DNA from: Maricaulis sp048270265
Lineage (GTDB): Bacteria > Pseudomonadota > Alphaproteobacteria > Caulobacterales > Maricaulaceae
Reading direction: 5' to 3'
DNA: 64,000 nucleotides
Assembly (NCBI RefSeq): GCF_048270265.1
Contig: NZ_JBLWTD010000013.1
Coordinates: 1 to 64,000 of the forward strand
Part shown: piece after piece, positions 1-9,329 of the stretch
How the letters are laid out: each line of letters opens with the position of its first letter
Position numbering within the stretch: position 1 is the first letter of the stretch
Position numbers and translations under genes: made by a program
The notes under the pieces: generated by a model
Seen by the model: only the letters and a program-made list of their open reading frames with translations
Told to the model about the DNA's origin: nothing
The model's database searches: none

Positions 1-129
1 CAGCGCCGTCAGGCGCTGCTCGACATGGTCGATCAGGGGCAGGTTGGAATTGCGCGAGGTGGTGTCGAAGGCGATCAGGGTGCGCAATTCTTCGATTGCG
101 GTCGCGAGGAAGGGCGATGACTGGGACAT
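1..129 (-). CDS. argE: Acetylornithine deacetylase (ArgE), N-terminal 43 codons only
   Basis: The reading frame runs from an ATG at 129 off the left edge without a stop, so only 43 residues are visible. They include LRTLIAFDTTSRNSNL and LIDHVEQRL, the typical opening of ArgE/M20-family zinc deacylases, which remove the acetyl group from N-acetylornithine in arginine biosynthesis. A ribosome-binding site (GAGGTGT) lies just upstream of the ATG. The metal-binding residues are outside the window, so the exact substrate (acetylornithine or succinyl-diaminopimelate) cannot be proven. The gene is divergent from the TadG-like gene that starts at 251. Confidence 0.75.
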   Translation of the reverse strand, partial: MSQSSPFLATAIEELRTLIAFDTTSRNSNLPLIDHVEQRLTAL

Positions 130-250
130 GGGACACCTCGATCAGTTTGTAACGAGGGTGTTAGCCGGTTTTTCACCGCAATTCCAAAACTCAATCCCCA
201 AGGCTCCGGCCAGCGCGCAGTATCGCCCGGTTTTGTGGAGCTTGAGCGCG

Positions 251-1741
251 ATGTATTCGAGCCTGGTCAGATATTTGCGGCGTTGGGCCGGCGACCGGAG
301 CGGCAATGTCGCGCTGATGTTTTCGCTCCTCCTGCTGCCGCTGATGGTATTGACCGGCGGCTCGGTCGACCTCAACCAGGCGCTCAACGCCCGCACCCGG
401 CTCGCCCAGGCCCTTGATGCCGCCGCCCTTGCCGTCGGGGTCCAGACATCACTGACCGAGGAAGAGGCCGCCGAGTTCGCCCTCGGCTTCATCACCGCAA
501 ACTATCCGGCCGGCGAAATCGGCGAGGTCGGCGGCATCCAGGTGGCGATCGACTCGGTCAATGACATCGTCACGGTCGGCGCCGAGGCGCGGGTCACCAC
601 CCATGTCCTCAATCTGATCGGCATCAACGCGATCACCGTACACTGGGAAAGCGAAGTCCAGCGCGCCCGGCGCCGGCTGGAGCTGGCCATGGTGCTCGAC
701 AATACCGGTTCGATGGGCGGTTCCAAGATTTCCAGCCTGCGCGGCGCGGCCCGCCTGCTGACGGATATCCTGTTCGAGGGTGCCGATCCGGACAGGCTGA
801 AGATCGGCCTCGTGCCCTTTGCCTCGACGGTCAATGTCGGCACCGGCTACGAACGCGCCTGGTGGCTCGATCCGGCAGCGCTTTCGCCCCTGCACTCGGA
901 GAATTTCATCCCCGCCGCCAATCGCTGGGATTTGTTCGATACCATCACCAATCGCGACTGGACCGGCTGTGTCGAGGCCCGTTCGATCCCGCATGATGTC
1001 GAGGACACCCCGCCCGCCAATGCCTCGCCAGAGACGCTCTTCCTGCCGTATTTCGCGCCCGATGAGTCGAGCTACGGCTCCTATCCCAACAGCTATATGA
1101 GCGATCAGATGTCCGGCTCGGACCAGCGCGCCCGCATGCGCAACTCGCCCAAATATGCCGGCGCCTCCGTCTCGTCCGGCGACGGGCCGGGCTGGGGCTG
1201 CACCGCGCGGCCGATCACGCCGCTCACGGGCAACCAGGCCAGCATCAATGCCGGCATTGCCGACATGATCGCCAGCGGCACCACAAATATCCCGATCGGC
1301 ATCAGCTGGGGCATTCGGGTCCTGTCACCGGGCGAGCCCTTCACACAGGGTGTCGCCTGGGATGAGGATGACACCATCAAGGCGATGGTCGTGCTGACCG
1401 ACGGGGAGAATTATCTCAACGGTCGCGGCAACAGCAATTACTCCGACTATTCGGGCTACGGCTATATGCGTGACGGCCGGCTCGGCATCATCTCCTCCAG
1501 CGACAGCGCGATCCGCAACGCCCTCGATGATCGCACCGCCGCCGCCTGCGACTATGCCAAGGGGCTTGGCATCCGCGTCTACACCATCACCTTCCAGGTC
1601 AATTCCAGCTCGACCCGCAACATGATGCAGGCCTGCGCCACGCATCCGGGCCTGTATTTCGACTCGCCGTCTTCGGACGCCCTGCGCGATGCCTTCGAGA
1701 TGATCGCCGGTGATCTGAGCAATCTGCGCCTGTCGCGATAA
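251..1741 (+). CDS. TadG-like pilus assembly protein with von Willebrand A domain (copy 1)
   Basis: A 496-residue protein. The N-terminus has a basic stretch, the motif RSGNVALMFSLLLLP and one membrane segment (about residues 19-39), as in TadE/TadG pseudopilin-like proteins. A von Willebrand A domain begins at the MIDAS motif DNTGSM (residues 150-155) and has a later VVLTDGEN strand. TadG proteins are envelope components of Tad/Flp adhesive pilus systems, exposed to the periplasm. The frame is open back to 44, but the ATG at 251 is preferred: it has GGAG about 10 bases upstream and matches the N-terminus of the next gene. The rest of a tad locus is not in this window. The closest relative visible is the gene immediately downstream. 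Confidence 0.8.
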   Translation: MYSSLVRYLRRWAGDRSGNVALMFSLLLLPLMVLTGGSVDLNQALNARTRLAQALDAAALAVGVQTSLTEEEAAEFALGFITANYPAGEIGEVGGIQVAIDSVNDIVTVGAEARVTTHVLNLIGINAITVHWESEVQRARRRLELAMVLDNTGSMGGSKISSLRGAARLLTDILFEGADPDRLKIGLVPFASTVNVGTGYERAWWLDPAALSPLHSENFIPAANRWDLFDTITNRDWTGCVEARSIPHDVEDTPPANASPETLFLPYFAPDESSYGSYPNSYMSDQMSGSDQRARMRNSPKYAGASVSSGDGPGWGCTARPITPLTGNQASINAGIADMIASGTTNIPIGISWGIRVLSPGEPFTQGVAWDEDDTIKAMVVLTDGENYLNGRGNSNYSDYSGYGYMRDGRLGIISSSDSAIRNALDDRTAAACDYAKGLGIRVYTITFQVNSSSTRNMMQACATHPGLYFDSPSSDALRDAFEMIAGDLSNLRLSR

Positions 1742-1825
1742 TTCACCCCCGCTTAACCATCCCGTCTAACGCGGCTTTAACTCCGAACCGCTAGAGTTTT
1801 AGCGAATAGATGATGGTAACCGCAC

Positions 1826-3379
1826 ATGTGCCTGGCCCGCCTTTTCAGAAAACTCACCGAATTTGCGTCGGACCGGCGCGGCAATGTTGCGGTTATTTTC
1901 GCCCTGGCGCTGGCGCCGGTAACGCTGCTGGCCGGCGGATCGGTTGATCTGAGCGCGGCGATGAACGCCCGCAGCCGCCTGGCCCAGGCGCTTGATGCGG
2001 CGGCTCTGGCCGTGGGCGTCAATGCCTCGATTTCCGATGAGGACGCGCTGGAAATCGCCACCGGCTTCATCAATGCCAATTACCCCGAGCGCGAGCTGGG
2101 CAATATCACCAGCATCTCCGTTTCCGTCGACCCGGAGACCGACAGCGTCACCGTGCGCGGTGCCGCCGAAGTGCGCACCACCATGCTCGGCCTCGCCGGC
2201 ATCCAGAAGATCACCGTGCATTGGGAAAGTGTCGCGCAACGGGCCCGCCAGCGGATCGAGTTGGCGATGGTGCTCGACAATACCGGCTCGATGGGCGGCT
2301 CCAAGATCCGCAATCTGCGTGAATCGGCGCTGCTGCTGTCGGAGACCCTGTTTGAGGGTGTCGAGGATCCGGAAGACGTGAAGATCGCCCTCGTGCCCTT
2401 CGCCGCAACGGTCAATGTCGGGACCGGCTATGAGCGCGACTGGTGGCTGGATCCGGACGCGATCTCGCCCATTCATGCCGAGTGGGCCGGTGGCGACTAC
2501 AGCGTCGAGGAATGTTCAGGCCGTGGCCGTCGCCGTACCTGCACGACCACCGAGATCCACCCCAATCACTGGGACCTGTTCGACGAGCTGAGAAACACCA
2601 GCTGGGGCGGCTGCGTTGAAGCGCGGGCCCTGCCGATGGATATCGACGATACCACCCCCAATCCCGGCCGGCCCGAGACACTCTTCGTGCCGTATTTCGC
2701 GCCGGACGAGCCGGACACCTGGGGATTCTACAATGATTATCTCGATGACGAAGAGTCGGGCGATGATTTCGAGCGTTTGCAGTATTTGCCGAAATACGAC
2801 GATGTCCGGCCGAGCTTCGACGGCCCCAATGCCGCCTGCACGGTGACGCCGATCACACCGCTGACCAGTACCCGCTCGCGGATCGACAATGCGATCTCCG
2901 ACATGGAAGCCAGCGGCAATACCAATATTGCCAACGGGATTGGCTGGGGCGTGCGCGTGCTGTCGCCGCAAATGCCTTTCACCGAGGGCGCCGATTATGA
3001 TGACCGCGACGTGCTCAAGGCGATGGTGATCCTGACTGACGGCCAGAATGTCCTCAGCGGCCAGTATAACAGCTTCATGTCGCGCTATGAGGCCTATGGC
3101 TATATCAACGACGATCGCCTGGGTGTTCGCACGTCAAGCGGCAGCCAGTTGAGCGATGCCCTCGATGACCGCACCGTGGCCGCCTGCGCCTATGCCCGGG
3201 CACAGGGAATCCGCGTCTACACCATCACCTTCCAGGTCAATTCCAGCTCGACCCGATCCATGATGGAAGCCTGCGCCTCGAACCCGAGCCTGTATTTTGA
3301 CTCGCCTTCGTCCTCGGCCCTGCGCGATGCCTTCGAGATGATCGCCGGCGATCTCGCCAATCTGCGTCTGGCGCGCTAG
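1826..3379 (+). CDS. TadG-like pilus assembly protein with von Willebrand A domain (copy 2)
   Basis: A 517-residue paralogue of the preceding protein, with the same order of parts: DRRGNVAVIFALALAP plus membrane segment, pilin-like ectodomain, MIDAS motif DNTGSM at residue 151, a second VILTDGQN strand, and a nearly identical C-terminus (YFDSPSS, AFEMIAGDLANLRL). It differs from copy 1 mainly by extra residues around 225-250 (RGRRRTCTTTE) and in the middle of the VWA domain. The 84-base gap between the copies contains an inverted repeat (CGCTA-6-TAGCG, 1789-1804), so separate transcription or partial termination is possible. The likely role is envelope-anchored Tad pilus assembly or adhesion. 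The ATG at 1826 matches the N-terminus of copy 1; the ribosome site is weak. Confidence 0.8.
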   Translation: MCLARLFRKLTEFASDRRGNVAVIFALALAPVTLLAGGSVDLSAAMNARSRLAQALDAAALAVGVNASISDEDALEIATGFINANYPERELGNITSISVSVDPETDSVTVRGAAEVRTTMLGLAGIQKITVHWESVAQRARQRIELAMVLDNTGSMGGSKIRNLRESALLLSETLFEGVEDPEDVKIALVPFAATVNVGTGYERDWWLDPDAISPIHAEWAGGDYSVEECSGRGRRRTCTTTEIHPNHWDLFDELRNTSWGGCVEARALPMDIDDTTPNPGRPETLFVPYFAPDEPDTWGFYNDYLDDEESGDDFERLQYLPKYDDVRPSFDGPNAACTVTPITPLTSTRSRIDNAISDMEASGNTNIANGIGWGVRVLSPQMPFTEGADYDDRDVLKAMVILTDGQNVLSGQYNSFMSRYEAYGYINDDRLGVRTSSGSQLSDALDDRTVAACAYARAQGIRVYTITFQVNSSSTRSMMEACASNPSLYFDSPSSSALRDAFEMIAGDLANLRLAR

Positions 3380-3380
3380 C

Positions 3381-3413
3381 GCCGTACCGGCGGGCTCACG
3401 CCCCCGATACGGC
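3381..3413. terminator. Hairpin between convergent genes
   Basis: GCCGTACCGG at 3381 pairs imperfectly with CCGATACGGC ending at 3413; the inner bases CGGGC and GCCC also pair. It starts one base after the TadG-like stop and faces the convergent FKBP gene, which suits a two-way terminator. Neither strand has a clear run of T, so termination by this hairpin alone is uncertain. Confidence 0.4.
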
Positions 3414-3466
3414 ACTGCACAGTCTTCAGTTACCGGAGCATGGCAGCGGATGGCCCGTGCCGGCCA

Positions 3467-4153
3467 CTAACGGTCGAACACAACGTCGAGCAGCTCAAGC
3501 TGGAAAGCCAGGGCTTCGTTCGGCCCGATCGGGCCGCCGGGCGTGCCGCGCGGGCCATAGGCCAGTTCCGGCGCGATGAAGAGATCCCAGGATTCGCCAA
3601 CACGCATCAGCGGCAGGGCTTCAACCCAGCCCGCAATCAGGCGGTTGGAGGGGAAGGTCGCCGGTTCGCCGCGGGCATAGGAGGAATCGAACTCCCCGCC
3701 ATAGGTGAACATGCCGCGATAATGCACCGTGACCATATCGCCGGCGATCGGTGAAATCCCGTCCTCGCTGGCTTCGCGAATGCGGAAGAGCAGGCCCGAG
3801 GGCAATTCGAACACGCAAGGCTCGGCGCGCACCGCGTCAAGATAGGCGATGGCCGCTGCGGCATTGGCTTGCGGGTTCTGATTGCCGTCGGCAGGCGGAT
3901 CGACGACCAGCATGGTCGTGTCGGCTGCGCCGGCACAGGTCCGCGCCTCGGCCACGATCGTCTGCTCGGGCGTCATTGGAGCGGGCGTGGCGACAGCAAC
4001 GGCATCGCTTGCGGTGTCCGGCGCAGTCTCGGTGGCGGTCTGGGTCGCAGCGCTCACGCCAGCGTCCGCGCGGTCATGTTCGGCACGGACTTCCTTCGAA
4101 CAGGCCGCGAGCGTCAGGGCAAGCGCGGCAGTGGCCAACAGGGCAGATTTCAT
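3467..4153 (-). CDS. FKBP-type peptidyl-prolyl cis-trans isomerase, lipoprotein
   Basis: A 228-residue protein. The first 18 residues form a lipoprotein signal ending in LTLAAC, so it should be lipidated on C18 and face the periplasm. After a Thr/Ala-rich linker and a helical region, residues about 125-228 form an FKBP domain: VTVHYRGMF, GEFDSSY, LIAGWVEALPLMRVGE, and the closing AYGPRG/GPIGPNEALAFQLELLDV. It should catalyse prolyl isomerisation during folding of envelope proteins, like FkpA/Mip relatives. The upstream M16 protease gene lies on the same strand 57 bases away, so the two may be co-transcribed as envelope quality-control functions. Confidence 0.85.
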   Translation of the reverse strand: MKSALLATAALALTLAACSKEVRAEHDRADAGVSAATQTATETAPDTASDAVAVATPAPMTPEQTIVAEARTCAGAADTTMLVVDPPADGNQNPQANAAAAIAYLDAVRAEPCVFELPSGLLFRIREASEDGISPIAGDMVTVHYRGMFTYGGEFDSSYARGEPATFPSNRLIAGWVEALPLMRVGESWDLFIAPELAYGPRGTPGGPIGPNEALAFQLELLDVVFDR

Positions 4154-4210
4154 TTCCAGTCTCCATTTCGGGCCCTCGGGCCCGGTCCAGTCGTGCGGGC
4201 GCGGCTGCGC

Positions 4211-7042
4211 CTATTCCGTCTCACGCGGCAGGATGGTCACCCGCCAGCTCGTTTCAGGCCGCAGATAGGTCGCGGCCATCTCGACCAGCTCCTCCCGCGA
4301 AATATCGCTGTAATCGGCCATCAGCCCCCGGATCCGGTCCAGCCGTTCGGGCTTGTCCCAGGAGTGGGACAGCCAGCTGAGCCAGGCGCTGTTGTTCTCG
4401 AATGCTTCCTCGATCTGTTCCAGCAATGGACGGCGCGCACGCAAAATCTCGTCGTCGGAGATATCGCCCGCCGCGAGCATCGCGGCCAGCTCGTCAATCG
4501 CGGCATAGGTCGGCGCAAGATTTTCGGGCCGGACATCGACCCCGACCCACAGATAGCCATAACCGGGATAGACATCCGAATTACTGGAATTGTTGAAGGC
4601 CGAATAGGTGAAACCCTCGGCTTCACGCAGACGTTCGGTGAGCTTGAGATCGAACACGGCGCGCAGCAGGCTGAGCGTCCGGCTGCGCCGCCGGTCACTG
4701 TCGTCAAAGGCCGGCCAGTAGACATTGGCCATCGCCTGATAGTCCGGCCCGTTATGGCGCAGGATGACGGGTTCGGCCGTCGGTTCCGGGAAGCGGATAT
4801 CGCGCGCCTCGTCATAGTCCGGCCAGCTCGCCGCGCGGTCCGGCAGGGCACCGAAGGTCGCACCGACCGCAGCGATCACGGCCTCTTCGCTGATATCGCC
4901 GACAATGGTGATCTCGATCGGAGCGTTGTCCAGCGCCGGTTCGAGGAAGGCCTGGATGGCGGCCAGATCGACACCGGCCACCTCCTCGTCGTCGGGGAAG
5001 CCATAGCGCGCATCGCCGCCATGCAGCATGCGGGTCACATCAGCCTGAAGAATGCCGGTTGGCGAGGAATAGAGATTGCGCCGGATCTCCGGTGCCTGGC
5101 CCCGGTATTGTGCCAGACCTTCCTCGCGCCAGCCCGGATCGGTCATGAAGGCCGCGAACACATCCATCTGGATCTCAAAATCCGCCGGCGTGGTGGTGGC
5201 GGAGAAACTGAAGCTGTCATCGCCGACGCTGAAGCTGAGCCCGACCGAGCGGCCGGCCAGCACACGCGACAGATCGTCGGCGCTATGGGCGCCCAGCCCC
5301 GATGATGTGAAAACGGAACTGGCCAGGATATCGACCGCCGGCACCGCGCGTGGCTCCAGCTCGCCGCGACCAAACTGGACCTGGACACGGACAATCTGGT
5401 CCTCGAAATCGGTCTGTTTCAGCGTCACCGCGACACCGTTCTCGAAGCGCAGGCGGACGAGGCCGAGATCCTCGACCACGGTGCGCTCGGCAACCGCGCC
5501 GGCCGGGCCGAAATCGGTATAGGCAAAGGCCTGGGCTCCGCTTTCCTCCGGCGGGTCAACCGGTGTGGCGGCGCTGGCCTCCCAGACCGACCGGATCGCG
5601 GTTTCCGGATCATCGAGGACCACGGAGGTCGCGAGGAAGAGCAAGGGCTCGGCATCGGTCCACTGGGTCCGCCAGGCGGCGTTCACGGCGTCGACGGTGA
5701 TGCGGTCGGCACTGGCCTCGAAACGGGCCAGGCCGGAAGCCGGGGTGGTGAAGACCTGGTCGCTGCGCCAGCTCGACCAGATCGCATCAGACAAGGCAGC
5801 GCTGTCGCGGGTGCCGGCCTGGTCAGCGGAGTTCTGCAGACTGGTGCGGAAGTTCGACACCTGCTCATCGAGCTCGGCCTGGGTGAAGCCGTATTCCCTG
5901 GCCCGGCGCAGCTCCTGCTCGATCACGGCGATGGCTTCGGCCCAGCGCTCCGGCGTCGCCACGGCGAGTATGCCGGCTTCGTCGGTCAGCTCATAGCTGC
6001 TCGAATGACTGGCACCGGCCTGCAGCAGCGGCGAGACCCCGGAATTGACGATGGTCCGCAGACGGCGCGACAGGATGGCATCGCCGAAACTGGCCAGATT
6101 GTCGCGAAAGCGGCTTTCGCCGGTGTCGGGCTCGTGCTGGTGCGGACGGATCGTATTGACGGTGAAGATGGTGAAGACTTCAGGGTCGTTGAAATAGCCG
6201 ACCGAGAAGGGCCGGTCGGCATCGACCGTACCGAGATCCGGGTCCGGACGCGCATCGGCGCGCGACTCCCAGTCCGAGAACACTTCGCGGATCCTGGCTT
6301 CAACCGCGTCGGGATCGATCGCCCCGACCACGACCACCATGCCGCGCTGCGGCACATAGAAATTCTCGTAATAATCGACAAACCGGTCGCGTTGCGCCGT
6401 CTCGAGGGTTTCAACCGTGCCGATCGGATCACGCTCCGGAATCAGCGAGCCGGGCAGCTGGAAATACTGCAGCGCCGTGCCCCAGCGGCGGATCGCCGTA
6501 TTGCGGAAGCGCTCCTCGGACAGGATCACGCCGCGTTCGCGGTCGATCGCCTCGGGGTCAAACACCAGTTCGCTGGCGGTTTCGCGCATCAGGAAGAGCG
6601 CGGTATCGATGGATTCCGCATCGGCTTCGGGCAGGTCGAGCTGATAGCCCACCGTATCAGGTCCGGTGAAGGCATTGGTATCGGGGCCGAATTGCAGGCC
6701 GTATCGCTCCAGCAGCGGCACCATCTCGCCTTCGGCGACATGGGTGGAGCCGTTGAAGGCCATGTGTTCGATGAAGTGCGCGATCCCGCGCTGGTCGTCG
6801 GCCTCGCCGAGCGAGCCCATATTGAACACCATGCGCACCGAGGCGACATTGGCCGGGGTCTCATTGACCAGGATCGCATAGCGCAGGCCGTTCTCGAGCT
6901 GGCCATAGCGCACTGCCGGATCGGCCACGAGATCGCTGATGTCCTGCGGCTGACCGGCGTGCTCGGCCGGCTGGCAGGCCGCGAGCATCAGCCCGGCAAG
7001 CAGGGGCAGGAAGGCGAGCTTGGATAAGGCCCTGAGCGACAT
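4211..7042 (-). CDS. M16 family zinc metalloprotease (insulinase/pitrilysin type), lipoprotein
   Basis: A 943-residue protein from the ATG at 7042; a GTG nine bases further upstream is also in frame, but GGTGA sits at the right distance for the ATG. The signal ends in LMLAAC, predicting lipidation at C23. The inverted zinc motif HFIEH (H89, E92, H93) lies in the first M16 domain. A second, non-catalytic M16 half follows, giving the usual clam-shell of about 950 residues found in PqqL-like bacterial peptidases. It probably degrades peptides in the periplasm. It is followed on the same strand by the FKBP lipoprotein. Confidence 0.88.
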   Translation of the reverse strand: MSLRALSKLAFLPLLAGLMLAACQPAEHAGQPQDISDLVADPAVRYGQLENGLRYAILVNETPANVASVRMVFNMGSLGEADDQRGIAHFIEHMAFNGSTHVAEGEMVPLLERYGLQFGPDTNAFTGPDTVGYQLDLPEADAESIDTALFLMRETASELVFDPEAIDRERGVILSEERFRNTAIRRWGTALQYFQLPGSLIPERDPIGTVETLETAQRDRFVDYYENFYVPQRGMVVVVGAIDPDAVEARIREVFSDWESRADARPDPDLGTVDADRPFSVGYFNDPEVFTIFTVNTIRPHQHEPDTGESRFRDNLASFGDAILSRRLRTIVNSGVSPLLQAGASHSSSYELTDEAGILAVATPERWAEAIAVIEQELRRAREYGFTQAELDEQVSNFRTSLQNSADQAGTRDSAALSDAIWSSWRSDQVFTTPASGLARFEASADRITVDAVNAAWRTQWTDAEPLLFLATSVVLDDPETAIRSVWEASAATPVDPPEESGAQAFAYTDFGPAGAVAERTVVEDLGLVRLRFENGVAVTLKQTDFEDQIVRVQVQFGRGELEPRAVPAVDILASSVFTSSGLGAHSADDLSRVLAGRSVGLSFSVGDDSFSFSATTTPADFEIQMDVFAAFMTDPGWREEGLAQYRGQAPEIRRNLYSSPTGILQADVTRMLHGGDARYGFPDDEEVAGVDLAAIQAFLEPALDNAPIEITIVGDISEEAVIAAVGATFGALPDRAASWPDYDEARDIRFPEPTAEPVILRHNGPDYQAMANVYWPAFDDSDRRRSRTLSLLRAVFDLKLTERLREAEGFTYSAFNNSSNSDVYPGYGYLWVGVDVRPENLAPTYAAIDELAAMLAAGDISDDEILRARRPLLEQIEEAFENNSAWLSWLSHSWDKPERLDRIRGLMADYSDISREELVEMAATYLRPETSWRVTILPRETE

Positions 7043-7129
7043 GAGGTTCACCGATTCAGCTTTGCGTGCGGGGCAGCATAGCGTGCGGGACGCCCGCGTC
7101 GATTAAATTGGACGTAAGACCGGTCGAGA

Positions 7130-8989
7130 TCAGGCGGGCGCGTGCTGGATCGGATCGTGTTCGGCAACCCAATGACCCGGCTCGACCTCGATCAGTTGCG
7201 GCTGATACTGCTCGGCATCGGGATCATCGATCAGCTTGGACTGCATGAAGCGCAATTGCGCCCGCGTATCCATCGGCGAAGGCAATTCGCCATCGAGCTT
7301 CAACCGCTTGCGGGTCTTCTCGATCAGCGGATCGGGGACCGGCACGGCAGAGATCAGCGCCTGGGTATAGGGGTGGCGCGCGTCCTCATAGATCTGGTCG
7401 CGATCCGCCATTTCGACGATACGGCCGAGATAGAGCACCATCACCCGGTGCGAGATCTCGCGCACCACGGACAGATCGTGGGAGATGAAGATCATCGACA
7501 GGTCGAGATCCTGCTGCAGCTTGATCAGCAATTCGACGATCTGGGCCTGGATCGACACGTCGAGCGCCGAGACAGCCTCGTCGCAGATCACGAGCTTCGG
7601 ATTGAGGATCATGGCGCGGGCAATGCCGACGCGCTGGTTCTGGCCGCCGGACAATTCGTGCGGATAGCGATTGATCATGTTCCGGTCGAGTCCGACCCGG
7701 TCCATGATCTCGCGCACGGCATCCTGGCGCTGTTCCCGGTTCATGTCCTTGCGGAAGGTCTGCATCGGCTCGGCGATCGAGGCGCCGATCGTCATGCGCG
7801 GATCGAGCGAGGCCATCGGGTCCTGGAACACGATCTGCAGGTCTTCACGGGACTTGCGCATATCCTGCCGGCTCAGGCCGAGCAGGTCGCGGCCGATCCA
7901 GGTGACGGCACCTTCCTGGGCAGGGACGAGACGCAGCACGGCGCGCGCCAGGGTCGACTTGCCACAGCCGGATTCGCCGACCACGCCCAGCGTCTCGCCG
8001 GACTTCAGATCGAAACTCACACCATCGACGGCGCGCAGAAGCTTGTAGGTCGGGCGCAGGCCGCCGCTGACGCGGATCGGGAATTGCACCTTGATATCAT
8101 CGACACTCATCAGCGGCTTGGCGCCGGCCTGGTCTACCACGGGCTTGAGCTGGACATGGCCCGGACGGTCCGGCGCATCGATGCGCGGCATCGCGTCGAG
8201 CAGCATGCGCGTGTAATCATGTTTCGGATTGGCGAAAATGTCCTCGCAGACACCGCCTTCGACATACTCGCCATAGCGCATCACCTCGACCCGGTCGGCC
8301 ATGCGCGCGACAACGCCCATATCGTGGGTGACGAAGGCCAGGGCCGCGCCGGTATCACGCTTGAGCTCGTCCATGATGTCGAGCACCTCGGCCTGGACGG
8401 TCACGTCGAGCGCGGTGGTCGGCTCATCGCAGATCAGCAGATCCGGTTCGCACAGCATCGACATCGCGATCATCACCCGCTGGCGCATGCCACCGGACAA
8501 TTCATGCGGATACTGGCTCAGGCGCCGGTGCGCTTCGGGAATGCGGACCCGGTCCAGCCATTCCAGCGCGCGCTGCTCGGCCTTCTTGCCATGGAGCTTG
8601 AGATGGATGCCGAGCACTTCCTGCATCTGGTCGCCGATACGCATGTGCGGCGTCAGCGAGGTCAGCGGGTCCTGGAAGATCATCGTCATCTTGCGGCCGC
8701 GGACACGATTGAGCTTGTGCGGTGCCAGGCCGAGAATTTCCTCGCCCCGATACCGGATCGAGCCGGTCGCGCGACCGTTCGAGGCCAGCAATCCCATAGC
8801 GGCAAGGAAGGTCTGGCTCTTGCCCGACCCGGATTCGCCAACGACAGCCAGGCACTCGCCAGCTGCGATTTCGAGCGAGATGCCCCGCACAGCATTGACC
8901 ATGCCGTCCGGTGTCTCGAACCGGACGTCCAGGTTCTCGACCTGCAGGATCGGCTGTGCGCCAACCGGCGTCTGTCCGCTATGCAACAC
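7130..8989 (-). CDS. Dual-ATPase ABC transporter protein, oligopeptide/dipeptide (DppD-DppF/YejF-like) type
   Basis: A fusion of two nucleotide-binding domains, 619 residues. The first half has Walker A GESGSGKS, signature LSGGMRQRV and Walker B LLICDEPTTALD. The second has GESGCGKST, LSGGQNQRVGIA and LVICDEAVSALDVS. Both halves end with the C-terminal extension typical of peptide importers (RHPYTQALISAVPVPDP in the second). It should power uptake of peptides or similar solutes. No permease or binding-protein gene is nearby, so its partners must be encoded elsewhere. A GTG at 9004 is also in frame. I chose the GTG at 8989 because GAGGAG sits seven bases before it. Confidence 0.88.
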   Translation of the reverse strand: MLHSGQTPVGAQPILQVENLDVRFETPDGMVNAVRGISLEIAAGECLAVVGESGSGKSQTFLAAMGLLASNGRATGSIRYRGEEILGLAPHKLNRVRGRKMTMIFQDPLTSLTPHMRIGDQMQEVLGIHLKLHGKKAEQRALEWLDRVRIPEAHRRLSQYPHELSGGMRQRVMIAMSMLCEPDLLICDEPTTALDVTVQAEVLDIMDELKRDTGAALAFVTHDMGVVARMADRVEVMRYGEYVEGGVCEDIFANPKHDYTRMLLDAMPRIDAPDRPGHVQLKPVVDQAGAKPLMSVDDIKVQFPIRVSGGLRPTYKLLRAVDGVSFDLKSGETLGVVGESGCGKSTLARAVLRLVPAQEGAVTWIGRDLLGLSRQDMRKSREDLQIVFQDPMASLDPRMTIGASIAEPMQTFRKDMNREQRQDAVREIMDRVGLDRNMINRYPHELSGGQNQRVGIARAMILNPKLVICDEAVSALDVSIQAQIVELLIKLQQDLDLSMIFISHDLSVVREISHRVMVLYLGRIVEMADRDQIYEDARHPYTQALISAVPVPDPLIEKTRKRLKLDGELPSPMDTRAQLRFMQSKLIDDPDAEQYQPQLIEVEPGHWVAEHDPIQHAPA

Positions 8990-9329
8990 TGGCAAACTCC
9001 TCACACACGGAATTAGGGCCGCAAAGCATATCGCCGATATCGCGTAAGACCAGCGCGCGGATCACCAAACGCTGCGGTCATATCAAATGATCACGCTTGC
9101 CTCTGCCGCTGATAACCGTAAACCGGCAGTCATGATATCGGTCGCGGCGGGTTTGCAATGACAGGTGGCGGCCCGTCCCGTCAGCCCGGCCAGTGCCGGC
9201 AGGGCATGAAAGCCGGCGCGTTTCAGGCCGCGTTCGCGCAACCGGGCTTGGAGGTCGCCACTGACTCGGGCAAGCTCGTGCGAAGTCGGGCCTGGCGCGG
9301 GCCGCCAGAGCAGAACAGAAGCGGGACGC
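8990..9329. other. 340-base intergenic region between divergent genes
   Basis: It separates the ABC ATPase gene (minus) from the sensor kinase (plus) and must hold both promoters. I see no convincing -35/-10 pair, RNA gene or repeat. Short open frames here on both strands have no recognisable domain and overlap the kinase start, so they are not called. Confidence 0.5.

Noticed and set aside
1753..1777. CtrA-like site (TTAA-N7-TTAA) before the second TadG-like gene
   Set aside because: TTAA occurs, but no second half lies at the required spacing.
7142..9016. 624-residue open frame on the plus strand
   Set aside because: It mirrors the dual-ATPase gene, which has all ABC motifs on the minus strand. 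The mirror product is His/Asp-rich with no domain.
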